From NCBI GenBank assembly GCA_016218825.1, contig JACRCV010000099.1, positions 62,001 to 126,000 on the forward strand: DNA of 64,000 bases, in the 5' to 3' direction. Source of the DNA: Deltaproteobacteria bacterium. GTDB lineage: Bacteria; Myxococcota; XYA12-FULL-58-9. Positions 55,350 through 64,000 of the stretch are shown here, piece by piece (position 1 is the first letter of the stretch; every line of letters begins with the position of its first letter). The notes under the pieces were generated by a model. It had not been told where the DNA came from and did no database searches. It saw nothing but the letters and a program-made list of their open reading frames with translations. The position numbers were made by a program, and so were the translations under genes.

Positions 55350-56189
55350 ATGCAGCGGCCTCAAAGAGCGGCGAGCGAAACCGTCATCGAAGCATCGCGC
55401 GGCTGGCGGGGGTTCGGCTTCGGCGAGCTCTGGGGGGCGCGCGAGCTGATCTGGGTGCTCTGCGGTCGCGAGCTCAAGTCGAAGTACCGGCAGATGGCCA
55501 TCGGGCCGCTGTGGATCTTGCTGCGGCCGGCGTTGTCGACGCTGGTGTTCACCGTGGTGTTCGGCGGCTTGGCGAAGCTGCCGTCGCAGGGGATCCCGTA
55601 TCCGTTGTACGCGCTGGCGGGGCTGTTGCCGTGGACCTTCTTCCTCGAGGCGGCGCGCGCGGCCTCCGGCTCGCTCGCCGATCGCCTCGACGTGATCTCG
55701 AAGGTGCACTTGCCGCGCATGGTGCTGCCGGTCGTCGCGGTGCTGTCGGCGGCGGTCGACTTCGTCGGCTCGCTGGTGCTGCTCGCGATCGTGATGGCGG
55801 TGTACCGCGTCGTCCCGGGGGCGAGCGTGCTGCTCTTGCCGGCGGTGCTGCTGTTCACCGCTGCGGTCGCACTCGCGGTCGGGCTGTGGCTCGCGACCTT
55901 CAGCGTCCGGTTTCGGGACCTGCGTTTCGGTGTGGCGTACGCGCTCTTCGGTCTGATGTTCCTGACCCCGGTCGCCTACTCCCCCGAGGTCATCCCGCCG
56001 GCGTGGCTCTGGCTCTACCAGCTGAACCCGGCCTACTGGATGGTCGAGGGTTTCCGTTACGCGGTCTTGGGCGTCGGCTCGACACCGGGGTTGGCGTGCG
56101 TCGCCGCCCTGGCGGCGACGGCGCTGCTCTTGCTCTCGGGCGCCGCGGTGTTTCGTCGCACCGAGGCCAGCATCGTGGACCAGGCATGA
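55350..56189 (+). CDS. wzm: Polysaccharide ABC exporter permease (Wzm type), pair 1
   Basis: The 279-residue ABC-2 permease has six helices and the Wzm/TagG signature: LCGRELKSKYRQMAIGPLWI, LPWTFFLEAARAASGSL and PVAYSPEVIPPAWLWLYQLN. It exports a completed undecaprenyl-linked glycan from cytoplasm to periplasm. The ATPase gene overlaps its stop by four bases. The start at ATG 55350 lies 83 bases from the divergent glycosyltransferase. Confidence 0.93.
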   Translation: MQRPQRAASETVIEASRGWRGFGFGELWGARELIWVLCGRELKSKYRQMAIGPLWILLRPALSTLVFTVVFGGLAKLPSQGIPYPLYALAGLLPWTFFLEAARAASGSLADRLDVISKVHLPRMVLPVVAVLSAAVDFVGSLVLLAIVMAVYRVVPGASVLLLPAVLLFTAAVALAVGLWLATFSVRFRDLRFGVAYALFGLMFLTPVAYSPEVIPPAWLWLYQLNPAYWMVEGFRYAVLGVGSTPGLACVAALAATALLLLSGAAVFRRTEASIVDQA

Positions 56190-57379
56190 GCGGCGGCGGC
56201 GACTTCGCGATTCGGGTCGAAGGGCTCGGCAAGCGCTACCGCCTGGGTCGCGGCGGCACGCTGTTCGCGCGCCGGACCGAGACCCTCTGGGCGCTGCGGC
56301 AGGTGCGCTTCGAGGTGGGGCAGGGCGAGGTGGTTGGCATCATCGGTCCGAACGGCAGCGGCAAGAGCACGCTGCTGCGGCTGCTGGCGCAGATCACCGA
56401 GCCCACCGAGGGCCGGGCCACGATCCGCGGTCGGGTCGGCAGCCTCCTCGAGGTCGGCACCGGCTTCCACCCCGACCTCACCGGGCGCGAGAACATCTAT
56501 GTCAACGGCGCCATGCTGGGGATGAAGCGCCGGGAGATTGACCGGCGTTTTGCCGAGATCGTGGCGTTCGCCGAGCTCGAGCGTTTCCTCGACACGCCGG
56601 TGAAACGATACTCGAGCGGCATGTACGTGCGGCTGGCGTTCGCGGTCGCGGCGCATCTCGAGGCCGACATCCTCCTGGTGGACGAGGTCCTGGCGGTGGG
56701 CGATCTGGCGTTTCAGGAGCGCTGTCTGCAGAAGCTCGGCAGCCTGACACGAGACGGGAGGACGGTCCTGTTCGTCAGCCACAACCTGGTCGCGGTCGAG
56801 GGGCTGTGCAGCCGGGCGATCCGGCTCGATCACGGTCAGGTCGCGGCGCTCGGGCCGGCGGTGGACGTCATCCGTGACTACATCGCCGGCAACCGGCGCG
56901 CCCCGGCGGCGCTGAACATCGAGGCACGCGCGGGCAACGGCGCGGTGCGGATCGTCGGCGCGCAGGCACGCGGGACGAGCTCCGGGCCGGGGCTGATGCT
57001 GATGGGGGAGGGCCTCGAGGTCGTGCTCGACCTCGAAGCGCAGGCGGCGGCGCGCGTCAGCCTGTCGTTCGTGGTCGCGACCCACATGGGCTTCAAGCTG
57101 TTCAACGCCAGCACCCGGGACGTGCAGCAGACCGTCGAGCTCGAGGGCGGTCGACGGACGCGGTGGGTCTGCCGCGTCGGGCCGTTGCCGCTGCGCGCCG
57201 GGGCCTACCACCTCGACCTCGGCGTCGCCGGCGCCACGGCCAACGACACCTACGACTACTTGCCGCGCGCGCTCAACCTCGAGGTCACGCCCCGCGATGT
57301 CTTGGGCTCGGGCCAGCCGCTCGCCGCGAGCGACGGCGTGGTGTACTTCCCGTACGTCTGGGAGACGGGCTCCACGTGA
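56186..57379 (+). CDS. wzt: Polysaccharide ABC exporter ATPase with C-terminal glycan-binding-type domain (Wzt), pair 1
   Basis: The 397-residue protein has an ATPase of about 250 residues: Walker A GPNGSGKST, the Wzt-type EVGTGFHPDLTGRENIY loop, signature YSSGMYVRLAFAV, Walker B ILLVDEVLAVGD and VSHN. The last 145 residues form a beta-sandwich-like domain (VSLSFVVATHMGFKLFN) as in Wzt proteins that read the glycan's terminal group. Thus export may depend on a capped glycan. It overlaps the permease by ATGA. Confidence 0.93.
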   Translation: MSGGGDFAIRVEGLGKRYRLGRGGTLFARRTETLWALRQVRFEVGQGEVVGIIGPNGSGKSTLLRLLAQITEPTEGRATIRGRVGSLLEVGTGFHPDLTGRENIYVNGAMLGMKRREIDRRFAEIVAFAELERFLDTPVKRYSSGMYVRLAFAVAAHLEADILLVDEVLAVGDLAFQERCLQKLGSLTRDGRTVLFVSHNLVAVEGLCSRAIRLDHGQVAALGPAVDVIRDYIAGNRRAPAALNIEARAGNGAVRIVGAQARGTSSGPGLMLMGEGLEVVLDLEAQAAARVSLSFVVATHMGFKLFNASTRDVQQTVELEGGRRTRWVCRVGPLPLRAGAYHLDLGVAGATANDTYDYLPRALNLEVTPRDVLGSGQPLAASDGVVYFPYVWETGST

Positions 57380-57401
57380 GGCGGCGGTGCAGCGCCGGCC
57401 G

Positions 57402-58745
57402 TCATCGTAGCTGATCGTAGAGCGCGAGGAAGCGGGGGCGGACGTTCTCCCAGTGATACGTGGTGCGCGCGGCTTCGTGGGCCCGCCGCCGACAGGCGTC
57501 GAGGCGGTCAGGATCGGCCAAGAGCCCGTTCAAGGCGGCGGCGATGCCGCCTTCACGTTGGGGGTCGAAGAGCACGCCGATCTGCAGCGCTTTGGTCAGG
57601 GCACGCATCTCCACGAGATCGGTGCTGGCAACCGCCAACCCCGCCATCATGTATTCGAAGAACTTGTTCGGCAGCGCGTACTCGGTGTTGCGGCAGGTCG
57701 GCAGAAAGGGATTCAGGCCGACGTCGGCGCTCGCCGCGGCGCCGATGAGCTCGTCGACCGCGACCGGCGGCGCGAAACGAATGCGGGCGGCGGCCCGGCT
57801 CTTGGCAGCGAGCGCTCGGAGTGCGGGCTCCCGGCTCCCCAGGCCACGGAATACGAACTCGGCGTCGGGGACGTCGGGTACCGCGGCGATGACTTCTTCG
57901 AGGCCGCGGTGCGGGTGGAACACGCCGTGGTAGAGGATCTGACGCCGGGCCCGGCGCCGTTCGAGGCAACCGGCATCGGCGAGCAAGCGCAGACTCGGGA
58001 CGTTCGGCAAATCGACGAAGGCGCCGGCGTCATAGGTGCGCTCGAAGTAGCGGGCCAGCGAGGCGCAGACCGTCAGGCGCAGGTCGGTGTGCGCTAGCAG
58101 GCGGCGTTCGAGGCCGGTGTAGAAGGAATGCCACAGCTCGGAGCGGGCGTCGGTGGCGAATTGCTCGGCGAAGATCTCATGGGCGTCGTAGACCAGCGGT
58201 ACGTCGAGCCGTCGCTTGACGAGGACGCCGGCGAGCAGCGTATTGAGATCGTTGCAGTGCACCACCGAAGGCGCGAGCGCCACCGCCGCCTCGGCGAGGC
58301 GTAGGTTCACCGCCAGAGCCCGCCACAGGCTGGCGACCTCGCGCGCCTCGGCCCAGGGCGCCGGCAGGGAAGCGAGCGGAGCGACGACGCGCCCGCCGAG
58401 CTTCGTGAGCCGATGGTGCAGGCCCCAGGCGGCCCGGCGACCCAGGAAGGTGATTCGGTCCGACACCGCCGCCACCTGCGGAGCGACCTCCTGGAGCAGG
58501 TCGAAGGCCCACGGCGACGCCCGCGGCAAGCGGCGCATCTGTTGCCAGGCGTCGACGGCCGACGGCAGCGGCAGGCGCCGGATCTCGAAGCCCTCGAGCG
58601 ATTCCTCGGCGATCGAGCTCTCGGCGCGAGTGCCCAGCACCACGATTCGATCGCCGCGGGCCGCCAGAGTCGCGGCGAGACGCCGCACGCGGGGATCGCG
58701 TGTCGTCTCGCTCAGGTTGAACATCACGACGTCGTGCCGTGCCAT
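57402..58745 (-). CDS. Glycosyltransferase family 4
   Basis: The start at ATG 58745 gives 447 residues. The motifs VVHCNDLNTLLAGVL, VYDAHEIFAEQF and ALPNKFFEYMMAGLAVASTD place it with the paralogous GT4 proteins at 52684 and 53878. A helical insertion lies at about residues 85-160. It is convergent with the first Wzt gene and divergent from the asparagine synthase-like gene, 101 bases apart. Confidence 0.9.
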   Translation of the reverse strand: MARHDVVMFNLSETTRDPRVRRLAATLAARGDRIVVLGTRAESSIAEESLEGFEIRRLPLPSAVDAWQQMRRLPRASPWAFDLLQEVAPQVAAVSDRITFLGRRAAWGLHHRLTKLGGRVVAPLASLPAPWAEAREVASLWRALAVNLRLAEAAVALAPSVVHCNDLNTLLAGVLVKRRLDVPLVYDAHEIFAEQFATDARSELWHSFYTGLERRLLAHTDLRLTVCASLARYFERTYDAGAFVDLPNVPSLRLLADAGCLERRRARRQILYHGVFHPHRGLEEVIAAVPDVPDAEFVFRGLGSREPALRALAAKSRAAARIRFAPPVAVDELIGAAASADVGLNPFLPTCRNTEYALPNKFFEYMMAGLAVASTDLVEMRALTKALQIGVLFDPQREGGIAAALNGLLADPDRLDACRRRAHEAARTTYHWENVRPRFLALYDQLR

Positions 58746-58846
58746 GCTCGAGCTCAGCGCCTGCCGTTGTCGCCCGCAAGATCGCAGGCGTCGCGACCGC
58801 CGGCGGTAGCATCGCAAGAGTATCGATGGTAGGCCAGCCCTGCCTC

Positions 58847-60772
58847 ATGTGCGGCATCGCGGGACTCATCGATCTCTCCGGCGCGCCGGCCGCCTCGTCG
58901 ACCATCGAGCGGATGCTGCAGACGATCGTGCACCGCGGCCCCGACGACGGCGGCGTGTTCGTCGACGGCCCGGTCGGCCTCGGACACCGGCGGCTGGCGA
59001 TCCTCGACTTGAGCGTCGCCGCGCACCAGCCGATGCAGAGCCACGACGGGGCGTTGACCCTGGTCTACAACGGCGAGATCTACAACCACCAAGAGCTGAA
59101 GGACGAGCTTCGCGCCGCCGGCCGTGAGTTTCGTTCCGACTCCGACACCGAGGTGGTGCTGCAGGCCTACGCCACGTGGGGCGCCGACTGCGTCCGGCGT
59201 TTCAACGGCATGTGGGCCCTGGCGCTCTGGGATCGCCGCCAGAACCGACTGTGGCTGTCGCGGGATCGCTTCGGGGTCAAACCGCTGCAGTACCTCTTCT
59301 TGCCGGGCAAGGTGTGCGCGTTCGCGTCCGAGGCCAAGGCGATCTTGGCCGCGGTGCCCGGCCAGAACCGCCTCGACCTGCAGAGCGCCGCGGAGCTGGT
59401 GCAGCTGGGTGGGCTCGGCTGGTCGGCGCGGACCTTCTTCGCCGACATCGTGCAGCTGCCGGCCGCGCATCACCTGTGGGTCGAGCGCGACGGGCGGCGG
59501 CGCCTCGAGCGCTACTGGGATCCGGACGCTATCGCCGCCGGGACCTCCGGCGATCCGGATCCGGCCGCGACCTTTCGCGAGATGTTCGTCGACGCGGTCC
59601 GCCTGCGGCTGCGCGCCGACGTCGAGGTCGGCACCTGTCTGTCGGGTGGCTTGGACAGCTCGGCGATCGTCAGCGTCGCCACCAAGGTCCTGGGAGTGCG
59701 GTCGCTGCAGGCGTTTTCGTCGCTGCACGCCGAGCGCGAGGCGAACGAGGAACGCTACATCCGCGCGGTGGCCGCCGATACCGGCGCGGTGTTGCACACC
59801 GTCCGGCCGCAACCGGCCGAGCTCTTCCGCCGCCTCGAGGAGATCGTCTGGCACCAGGAGACGCCGGCGCCGACCGCGAGCCTGTTCTCGCAGTGGGAGG
59901 TGATGCGGACCGCGCACGGCAAGGTGAAGGTGTTGTTGGACGGCCAGGGCGCCGACGAGCTCCTCGGCGGCTACACCGGCTACTTCCCGACCTACCTGAC
60001 GGCGACGCTCCGAGAGTTGCGCGCGCATCCCGAGCCGCGGCGGGCGCTGGCGCTCGTCGCCAGTCTGCCGGCGTTGCGGATCATCTCGGGACAACCGCTA
60101 GTTTTGCCGCTGGTGGCGCGACGCCTGCCGGGAAGCGCACGCGCCCTGCTACAGGCGCTGGCGCGCGCTGTCGGCCGAAAGGCGCCACCCGAGCCGATGC
60201 TCGGCGGCGCGGTGTTCAAGGGGGCCGCGGCGCCGCAAGCTCATTGGCCGCAAATCCCCGAGGTCACCGGTGATCCGCTCCGCGATCTGCTGCGGCACCA
60301 GCTGTTTGCGGTCGGCCTGCCGACCCTGTTGCAGCTCGAGGACCGCAGCTCGATGGCGTTCTCGATCGAGGCGCGGCTGCCGTTCACCGACGACCATCGG
60401 TTGGTGGAGTATTGTCTGGGTTTGCCGCGCACTTGGTTGATCCGCGGCTATTCGACCAAACACGTGCTGCGCGAGGCGATGCGCGGCCTGTTGCTCGAGA
60501 AGGTTCGGCGGCGGCGGCTGAAGCTCGGGTTTCCGACGCCGCTTTCCGCCTGGCTGCGGCGCGAGCCGCGGTTGCTGGACGTCTGGGAGCGCACCGACTT
60601 CGACGCCCGCGGCCTGATCGCCGGCGACCGCGTCAAAGAGCTGGTCGCCGAGCACCGCCGCGGCACCGCCGACCGAAGCGCGCCGTTGTTTCGGGCGTTG
60701 ACGATGGAGGCCTGGTGCCGGGTGTTCATCGATCAAGGGGGTCGGAAGCCCGAGCCCGGTGGCGCGCCGTGA
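58847..60772 (+). CDS. asnB: Asparagine synthase (glutamine-hydrolysing) family amidotransferase
   Basis: The start at ATG 58847 puts the nucleophile Cys at position 2 (MCGIAG), as required for class II amidotransferases. The 641-residue protein has the N-terminal glutaminase (NGEIYNHQELKDEL), the PPi loop SGGLDSSAI and the synthetase domain with LDGQGADELLGGY. AsnB-like enzymes occur often in polysaccharide loci, where they may amidate a sugar carboxylate rather than make asparagine. WbpB-type uronic acid chemistry nearby fits this, but it is an inference. The next gene's GTG overlaps its stop by four bases. Confidence 0.93.
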   Translation: MCGIAGLIDLSGAPAASSTIERMLQTIVHRGPDDGGVFVDGPVGLGHRRLAILDLSVAAHQPMQSHDGALTLVYNGEIYNHQELKDELRAAGREFRSDSDTEVVLQAYATWGADCVRRFNGMWALALWDRRQNRLWLSRDRFGVKPLQYLFLPGKVCAFASEAKAILAAVPGQNRLDLQSAAELVQLGGLGWSARTFFADIVQLPAAHHLWVERDGRRRLERYWDPDAIAAGTSGDPDPAATFREMFVDAVRLRLRADVEVGTCLSGGLDSSAIVSVATKVLGVRSLQAFSSLHAEREANEERYIRAVAADTGAVLHTVRPQPAELFRRLEEIVWHQETPAPTASLFSQWEVMRTAHGKVKVLLDGQGADELLGGYTGYFPTYLTATLRELRAHPEPRRALALVASLPALRIISGQPLVLPLVARRLPGSARALLQALARAVGRKAPPEPMLGGAVFKGAAAPQAHWPQIPEVTGDPLRDLLRHQLFAVGLPTLLQLEDRSSMAFSIEARLPFTDDHRLVEYCLGLPRTWLIRGYSTKHVLREAMRGLLLEKVRRRRLKLGFPTPLSAWLRREPRLLDVWERTDFDARGLIAGDRVKELVAEHRRGTADRSAPLFRALTMEAWCRVFIDQGGRKPEPGGAP

Positions 60773-61650
60773 GCGCCTCGCCCGCCACCAGTGGGCGTCA
60801 GGCGGCACGGGCGCTGACGGTGACGGACATCAGCGCCGAGCGTCGCTGGTGGCGAGTCGACTGGCGCGAGATCTGGCGCCACCGCGAGCTGGTCCGCGCC
60901 CTGGCGTGGCGAGACCTGAAAGTGCGCTACCGCCAGGCGGCGTTGGGAGTCCTGTGGGCGGTGCTGACGCCGGTCGTCACGATGTTGGTGTTCGACGTGC
61001 TCTTCGGGCGCTTGGCGCCGATCGACACCGGTGACACCCCGTATCCGGTGTTCTCCCTCGCCGGGCTGTTGGCGTGGCGGTTGTACCAGGGTGCGGTCAC
61101 CCAAGCGGGGAGCAGCTTGGTGCGGGCGCGGACCCTGGTGAGCCGGCTCTACTGCCCGCGTTTGCTCGTACCGCTCGCCGCCACCTTGCCGCCGATCGTC
61201 GACTTCGCCGTCGCCTTCGTCGTCCTGGTGGCGCTGCTCGGCTACTATCGGCTGCCGGTCGGCCTGTCGCTGTTGGCGCTGCCGGTCGTCGTGGGTGTCA
61301 CGGTGCTCGCGGCATTGGGCGTCGGGCTGTTCGTGGCCGCGGCCAGCGCCCGCTACCACGACGTCGAGCACGTGTTCGGCTTCGCGATGCAGACCCTGTT
61401 GTTCTTGTCGCCGATCATCTATCCGGCCGACAAGGTCTACAGCTTCCTGGAGGCGCACGGGCTGCCGGCGTGGTGTTACGGCCTGAACCCGGTCACCGGC
61501 GTCATCGAGAGCTTCCGGTGGTGCGTGCTCGGAGAGCCGCCGGCATCGTTCGCGGCGCTGCTCGCGAGCCTGGCGACAAGCGTGACGCTGTTCGCGATCG
61601 GCCTGGTCTACTTCAGCAAACACGAGGACACCCTTGCCGACTATCTGTGA
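60769..61650 (+). CDS. Polysaccharide ABC exporter permease (Wzm type), pair 2
   Basis: The start at GTG 60769 overlaps the AsnB stop (GTGA). The 293-residue ABC-2 permease has six helices and the blocks ALAWRDLKVRYRQAALGVLW, GLLAWRLYQGAVTQAG and SPIIYPADKVYSFLEAHG. It is the second Wzm-like permease in 6 kb and only distantly similar to the first, so the locus may export two glycans or hold an exchanged module. Confidence 0.9.
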   Translation: MSASPATSGRQAARALTVTDISAERRWWRVDWREIWRHRELVRALAWRDLKVRYRQAALGVLWAVLTPVVTMLVFDVLFGRLAPIDTGDTPYPVFSLAGLLAWRLYQGAVTQAGSSLVRARTLVSRLYCPRLLVPLAATLPPIVDFAVAFVVLVALLGYYRLPVGLSLLALPVVVGVTVLAALGVGLFVAAASARYHDVEHVFGFAMQTLLFLSPIIYPADKVYSFLEAHGLPAWCYGLNPVTGVIESFRWCVLGEPPASFAALLASLATSVTLFAIGLVYFSKHEDTLADYL

Positions 61651-61692
61651 GCACAGCCGGACCGGCGGGGCGGCGGCCGCGGCGGAGGTCCG

Positions 61693-62937
61693 ATGACGTC
61701 CCTCGCGATCGAGGTCGAGAGGATCTCGAAGCGCTATCGCAAAGGCGCGGTGCACAACACCTACCCGACGCTGCGGGAGACGGTGAGCCAGGCGGCGGCG
61801 CGCGCCTGGCGCCGGCTCGCGACGCCGGGCGGCGGTCAGCAGGCGTCGGCCGACACCACGGTGTGGGCGCTCGAAGACTTGAGCTTCGAGGTGGCGGCGG
61901 GGGAGGCGCTCGGGGTGATCGGCAGAAACGGCGCCGGCAAGACGACGCTGTTGCGGATCTTGACCCGGATCACTCGGCCGACCGCCGGCCGGGCGCGCTT
62001 GTGGGGCCGGGTCGTTTGCCTGCTCGACGCGGGCGCCGGCTTTCACCCGGAGCTCAGCGGCCGCGACAACGTGTTTCTCTACGGGGCGTTGCTCGGGATG
62101 CGCAAGGCCGAGATCCGGACGCGTTTCGACGACATCGTCGACTTTGCCGGCGTCGCGCCGTTCGTCGACACGGCCCTGAAGTTCTTCTCCGCCGGCATGG
62201 CGATGCGGCTGGCGTTTGCGGTGGCGGTTGGGTTTGACGCCGAGATCCTGGTGGTCGACGAGGTCCTCGCGGTCGGGGACCGCGAGTTCTATCGCCGTTG
62301 CCTGGCGAAGGTCGCGAGCGTCGTGCAACAGGGGCGGACGGTCGTGTTTGTCAGCCATGATCTGGCGGCGGTGCGGACCCTGACCACCCGGGCGCTGTGG
62401 CTCGAGCGCGGCCGGCTGGTCGCCGACGGGCGCACCGCCGAGGTGATCGAGGCCTACAGCAAGGACGCCACGCCGCTCGGCCGGGTATTCGCCCGGAGCG
62501 GGCCGGTCGCTGAACCCCAGATCCGACGGGTCACGGTCGTCACCTCGGAGGGCGACGGCCGACAGCGCCACGGGGCGCCGATGACCATCGAGATCGCGGC
62601 CGGCGCGAGCAGCGCCTGGCGCTACGCCGGGGTCGGAGTGCAAATCCTGAACGACCTGCAACAGCCGGTGGCCGGGCTGCGCCTCGAGGCGAGCGCCCTC
62701 GGAGGCGGAGAGGTCGCGGCGGGGCTCGAGGTCTGCTGTCGCGTGCCACGGCTGCACCTGTGCGGCGGGCGGTACTCGCTTCGGGTGCGATTGCTTAGTG
62801 GCGTGCGCGGCGAGGCGCTCGACCAGGTGGAGGGCGTCTGCGCGTTCGCGGTCGCGCACGAGGCGGGCGCGGTGGCTCAGGACGCGATGTACCTCGAGGA
62901 CGCCGTCTGGACGCTCAGCGGCCCGCGTAGCAGCTGA
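61693..62937 (+). CDS. Polysaccharide ABC exporter ATPase with C-terminal domain (Wzt), pair 2
   Basis: The 414-residue protein has Walker A GRNGAGKTT, loop DAGAGFHPELSGRDNVFLYG, signature FFSAGMAMRLAFAV, Walker B ILVVDEVLAVGD and VSHD. An N-terminal stretch of about 40 residues precedes the ATPase core. The last 150 residues resemble a Wzt C-terminal domain, different in sequence from that of pair 1. It pairs with the permease 42 bases upstream. Its 3' end overlaps the convergent glycosyltransferase by 23 bases. Confidence 0.92.
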   Translation: MTSLAIEVERISKRYRKGAVHNTYPTLRETVSQAAARAWRRLATPGGGQQASADTTVWALEDLSFEVAAGEALGVIGRNGAGKTTLLRILTRITRPTAGRARLWGRVVCLLDAGAGFHPELSGRDNVFLYGALLGMRKAEIRTRFDDIVDFAGVAPFVDTALKFFSAGMAMRLAFAVAVGFDAEILVVDEVLAVGDREFYRRCLAKVASVVQQGRTVVFVSHDLAAVRTLTTRALWLERGRLVADGRTAEVIEAYSKDATPLGRVFARSGPVAEPQIRRVTVVTSEGDGRQRHGAPMTIEIAAGASSAWRYAGVGVQILNDLQQPVAGLRLEASALGGGEVAAGLEVCCRVPRLHLCGGRYSLRVRLLSGVRGEALDQVEGVCAFAVAHEAGAVAQDAMYLEDAVWTLSGPRSS

Positions 62938-63985
62938 CCACCGCGTCGATGTAGGCGGCGAGAGAGAAGCGCTCGGCGACGGTGCGACGCGCCGCGGCGC
63001 CGAGCTTCCTGGCGCGCTCGGCGTCGGTGAGGAGCGCGTACATCGCGGCGGCGAGCGCCTCCGGATCTTCGGGAGGAACCAGCCAGCCGTTCTCCGCGTG
63101 GGTGAGGATCTCGGGCACCCCGCCGACCGCGGTCGCGATACACGGCAAGCCGGCAGCCATCGCCTCCAACAAGCTGAGGGGCGCCGCCTCGGCGCGGGAC
63201 GGCAGCACGTAGAGGCGTGCCTCGGCGAGGTGGTTCGAGACCTCGGGGCGCGGCAATGCGCCGTAGAACGTGACGCGGTCCCTGATCTCCAGCCGCGCCG
63301 CGAGGCGGCGCAGGGCCGGCAACGCGCTGCCGGCGCCGATCAGCAGCAGGCGCAGCTCTGCGGCCGGGAGCCGCTCGCACAGCTCTGCGAAGGCCGAGAG
63401 CAGCAGGTCGTGGCCTTTGACGGTCTCGAGACGACCAACGGCCACGATGGCGCCGGTGGGGCGGGATCGACCCGAGGACTTCGCAGGCCCAACGGCGGGC
63501 ACGCCGGGAAAGACGACGCACAAGCGCTCGGGCGCCACCCCGCGCCCTCGCAGGCCGGCCTCGACCGCGGCCGAGACGCACAGGACCTGGTGAAAGCCGC
63601 GATAGATCCAGGGCTCGAGCACGCGGTGCCGGCGGGACATCCAGAAGCCGGTGTCATGCCGGGTGGAGAGTCGGCGTGGCACCGCGAACAGCCGGCCGAG
63701 GACGCTGCCGACCAGGTCGGCGTAGTAGAAGTGAGTGTGGAGGGCGTCGGCGCGCAAGAGATCGAGCAGGAACGCTGGCCAGCGCCAGCAGGTCGGGAAG
63801 CCGAGCCAGGTGAGGCGACGCACCGGCACGTTCAGGCGCGCGAGCTCGGCGGCGAGGGGGCCGCCACGGGTCAGCAGATAGACGGTCGGTGCGTAGCGCC
63901 GCCGGTCCAGGTGCGTGACCAGATCGACCAGGAGGCGCTCGCCGCCGCCGCGAACCAGGCCGTTGATCAGGTGGACGACACGCAC
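62915..63985 (-). CDS. Glycosyltransferase family 4
   Basis: The 356-residue protein starts at GTG 63985 with GGAG at 63997-63994; the frame is open to the window edge but this start gives the usual GT4 N-terminus HLINGLVRGGGERLLVDL. The donor motif EAAPLSLLEAMAAGLPCIAT has the intact EX7E pair, unlike the GT at 50384. It is likely a retaining sugar transferase of the same surface-glycan locus, which continues beyond the window. Confidence 0.92.
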   Translation of the reverse strand: MRVVHLINGLVRGGGERLLVDLVTHLDRRRYAPTVYLLTRGGPLAAELARLNVPVRRLTWLGFPTCWRWPAFLLDLLRADALHTHFYYADLVGSVLGRLFAVPRRLSTRHDTGFWMSRRHRVLEPWIYRGFHQVLCVSAAVEAGLRGRGVAPERLCVVFPGVPAVGPAKSSGRSRPTGAIVAVGRLETVKGHDLLLSAFAELCERLPAAELRLLLIGAGSALPALRRLAARLEIRDRVTFYGALPRPEVSNHLAEARLYVLPSRAEAAPLSLLEAMAAGLPCIATAVGGVPEILTHAENGWLVPPEDPEALAAAMYALLTDAERARKLGAAARRTVAERFSLAAYIDAVVSCYAGR

Positions 63986-64000
63986 CGGGCTAGCTCCGCG

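Overview
This is a very GC-rich, gene-dense bacterial window that I read as coming from a myxobacterium or close relative (Myxococcota/deltaproteobacterial lineage). The signs are a MYXO-CTERM sorting tail (21410-23080), MopE/thrombospondin-like Asp-Cys repeat lipoproteins, a response regulator with a DUF4388 domain, a sigma-54-driven PilA next to PilD and a PilGHI-like ABC system, and a giant multihaem lipoprotein cytochrome. No rRNA, tRNA, IS element or CRISPR array was found. Gaps between genes are short; none exceeds about 300 bases.

Region 1 (1-13.5 kb): a 5'-truncated FAD/NAD reductase, two lipoproteins of unknown role, a 17-repeat Asp/Cys/Trp-rich surface lipoprotein with a P-domain-like C-terminus, a DUF72 protein, an outer-membrane barrel, alanine racemase, a three-gene Mla-type lipid transport operon (MlaE-MlaF-MlaD) whose MCE protein has a barrel-like C-terminal extension, and a glycerophosphodiesterase.

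Region 2 (13.5-25 kb): a 1235-residue Cys-rich lipoprotein transcribed away from a 1064-residue cytochrome with 32 haem-type motifs, an NAD(P)-binding protein, a MYXO-CTERM metallophosphoesterase, miaB and a PilZ protein.

Region 3 (25-37 kb): a ten-gene nitrous oxide reductase operon of the clade II (Sec-type, 'atypical') kind, read on the minus strand from 36296 to 25087: FAD/Fe-S oxidoreductase, Rieske, cytochrome b, pentahaem cytochrome c, NosZ, NosB-like, NosD, NosF, NosL, NosY. A TetR regulator is divergent from it, and a palindromic operator lies between them. The bc-type proteins probably pass quinol electrons to NosZ; the GltD-like Fe-S flavoprotein could add a NAD(P)H or ferredoxin entry point. 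NosR, NosG and NosH are absent from the window.

Region 4 (37-44.8 kb): an outer-membrane protein, an OPT transporter, a receiver-DUF4388 protein, then pilD coupled to a histidine kinase and divergent from pilA. pilA has a textbook sigma-54 promoter, upstream repeats and a strong terminator.

Region 5 (44.8-64 kb): a surface-polysaccharide locus that starts directly behind pilA. It holds an O-antigen polymerase/ligase-like protein, PilG/H/I-like genes, a WecA-type initiating transferase, a WbpB-type sugar dehydrogenase, five GT4-type glycosyltransferases, an asparagine synthase-like amidotransferase and two Wzm/Wzt ABC export pairs. It continues past the right edge.
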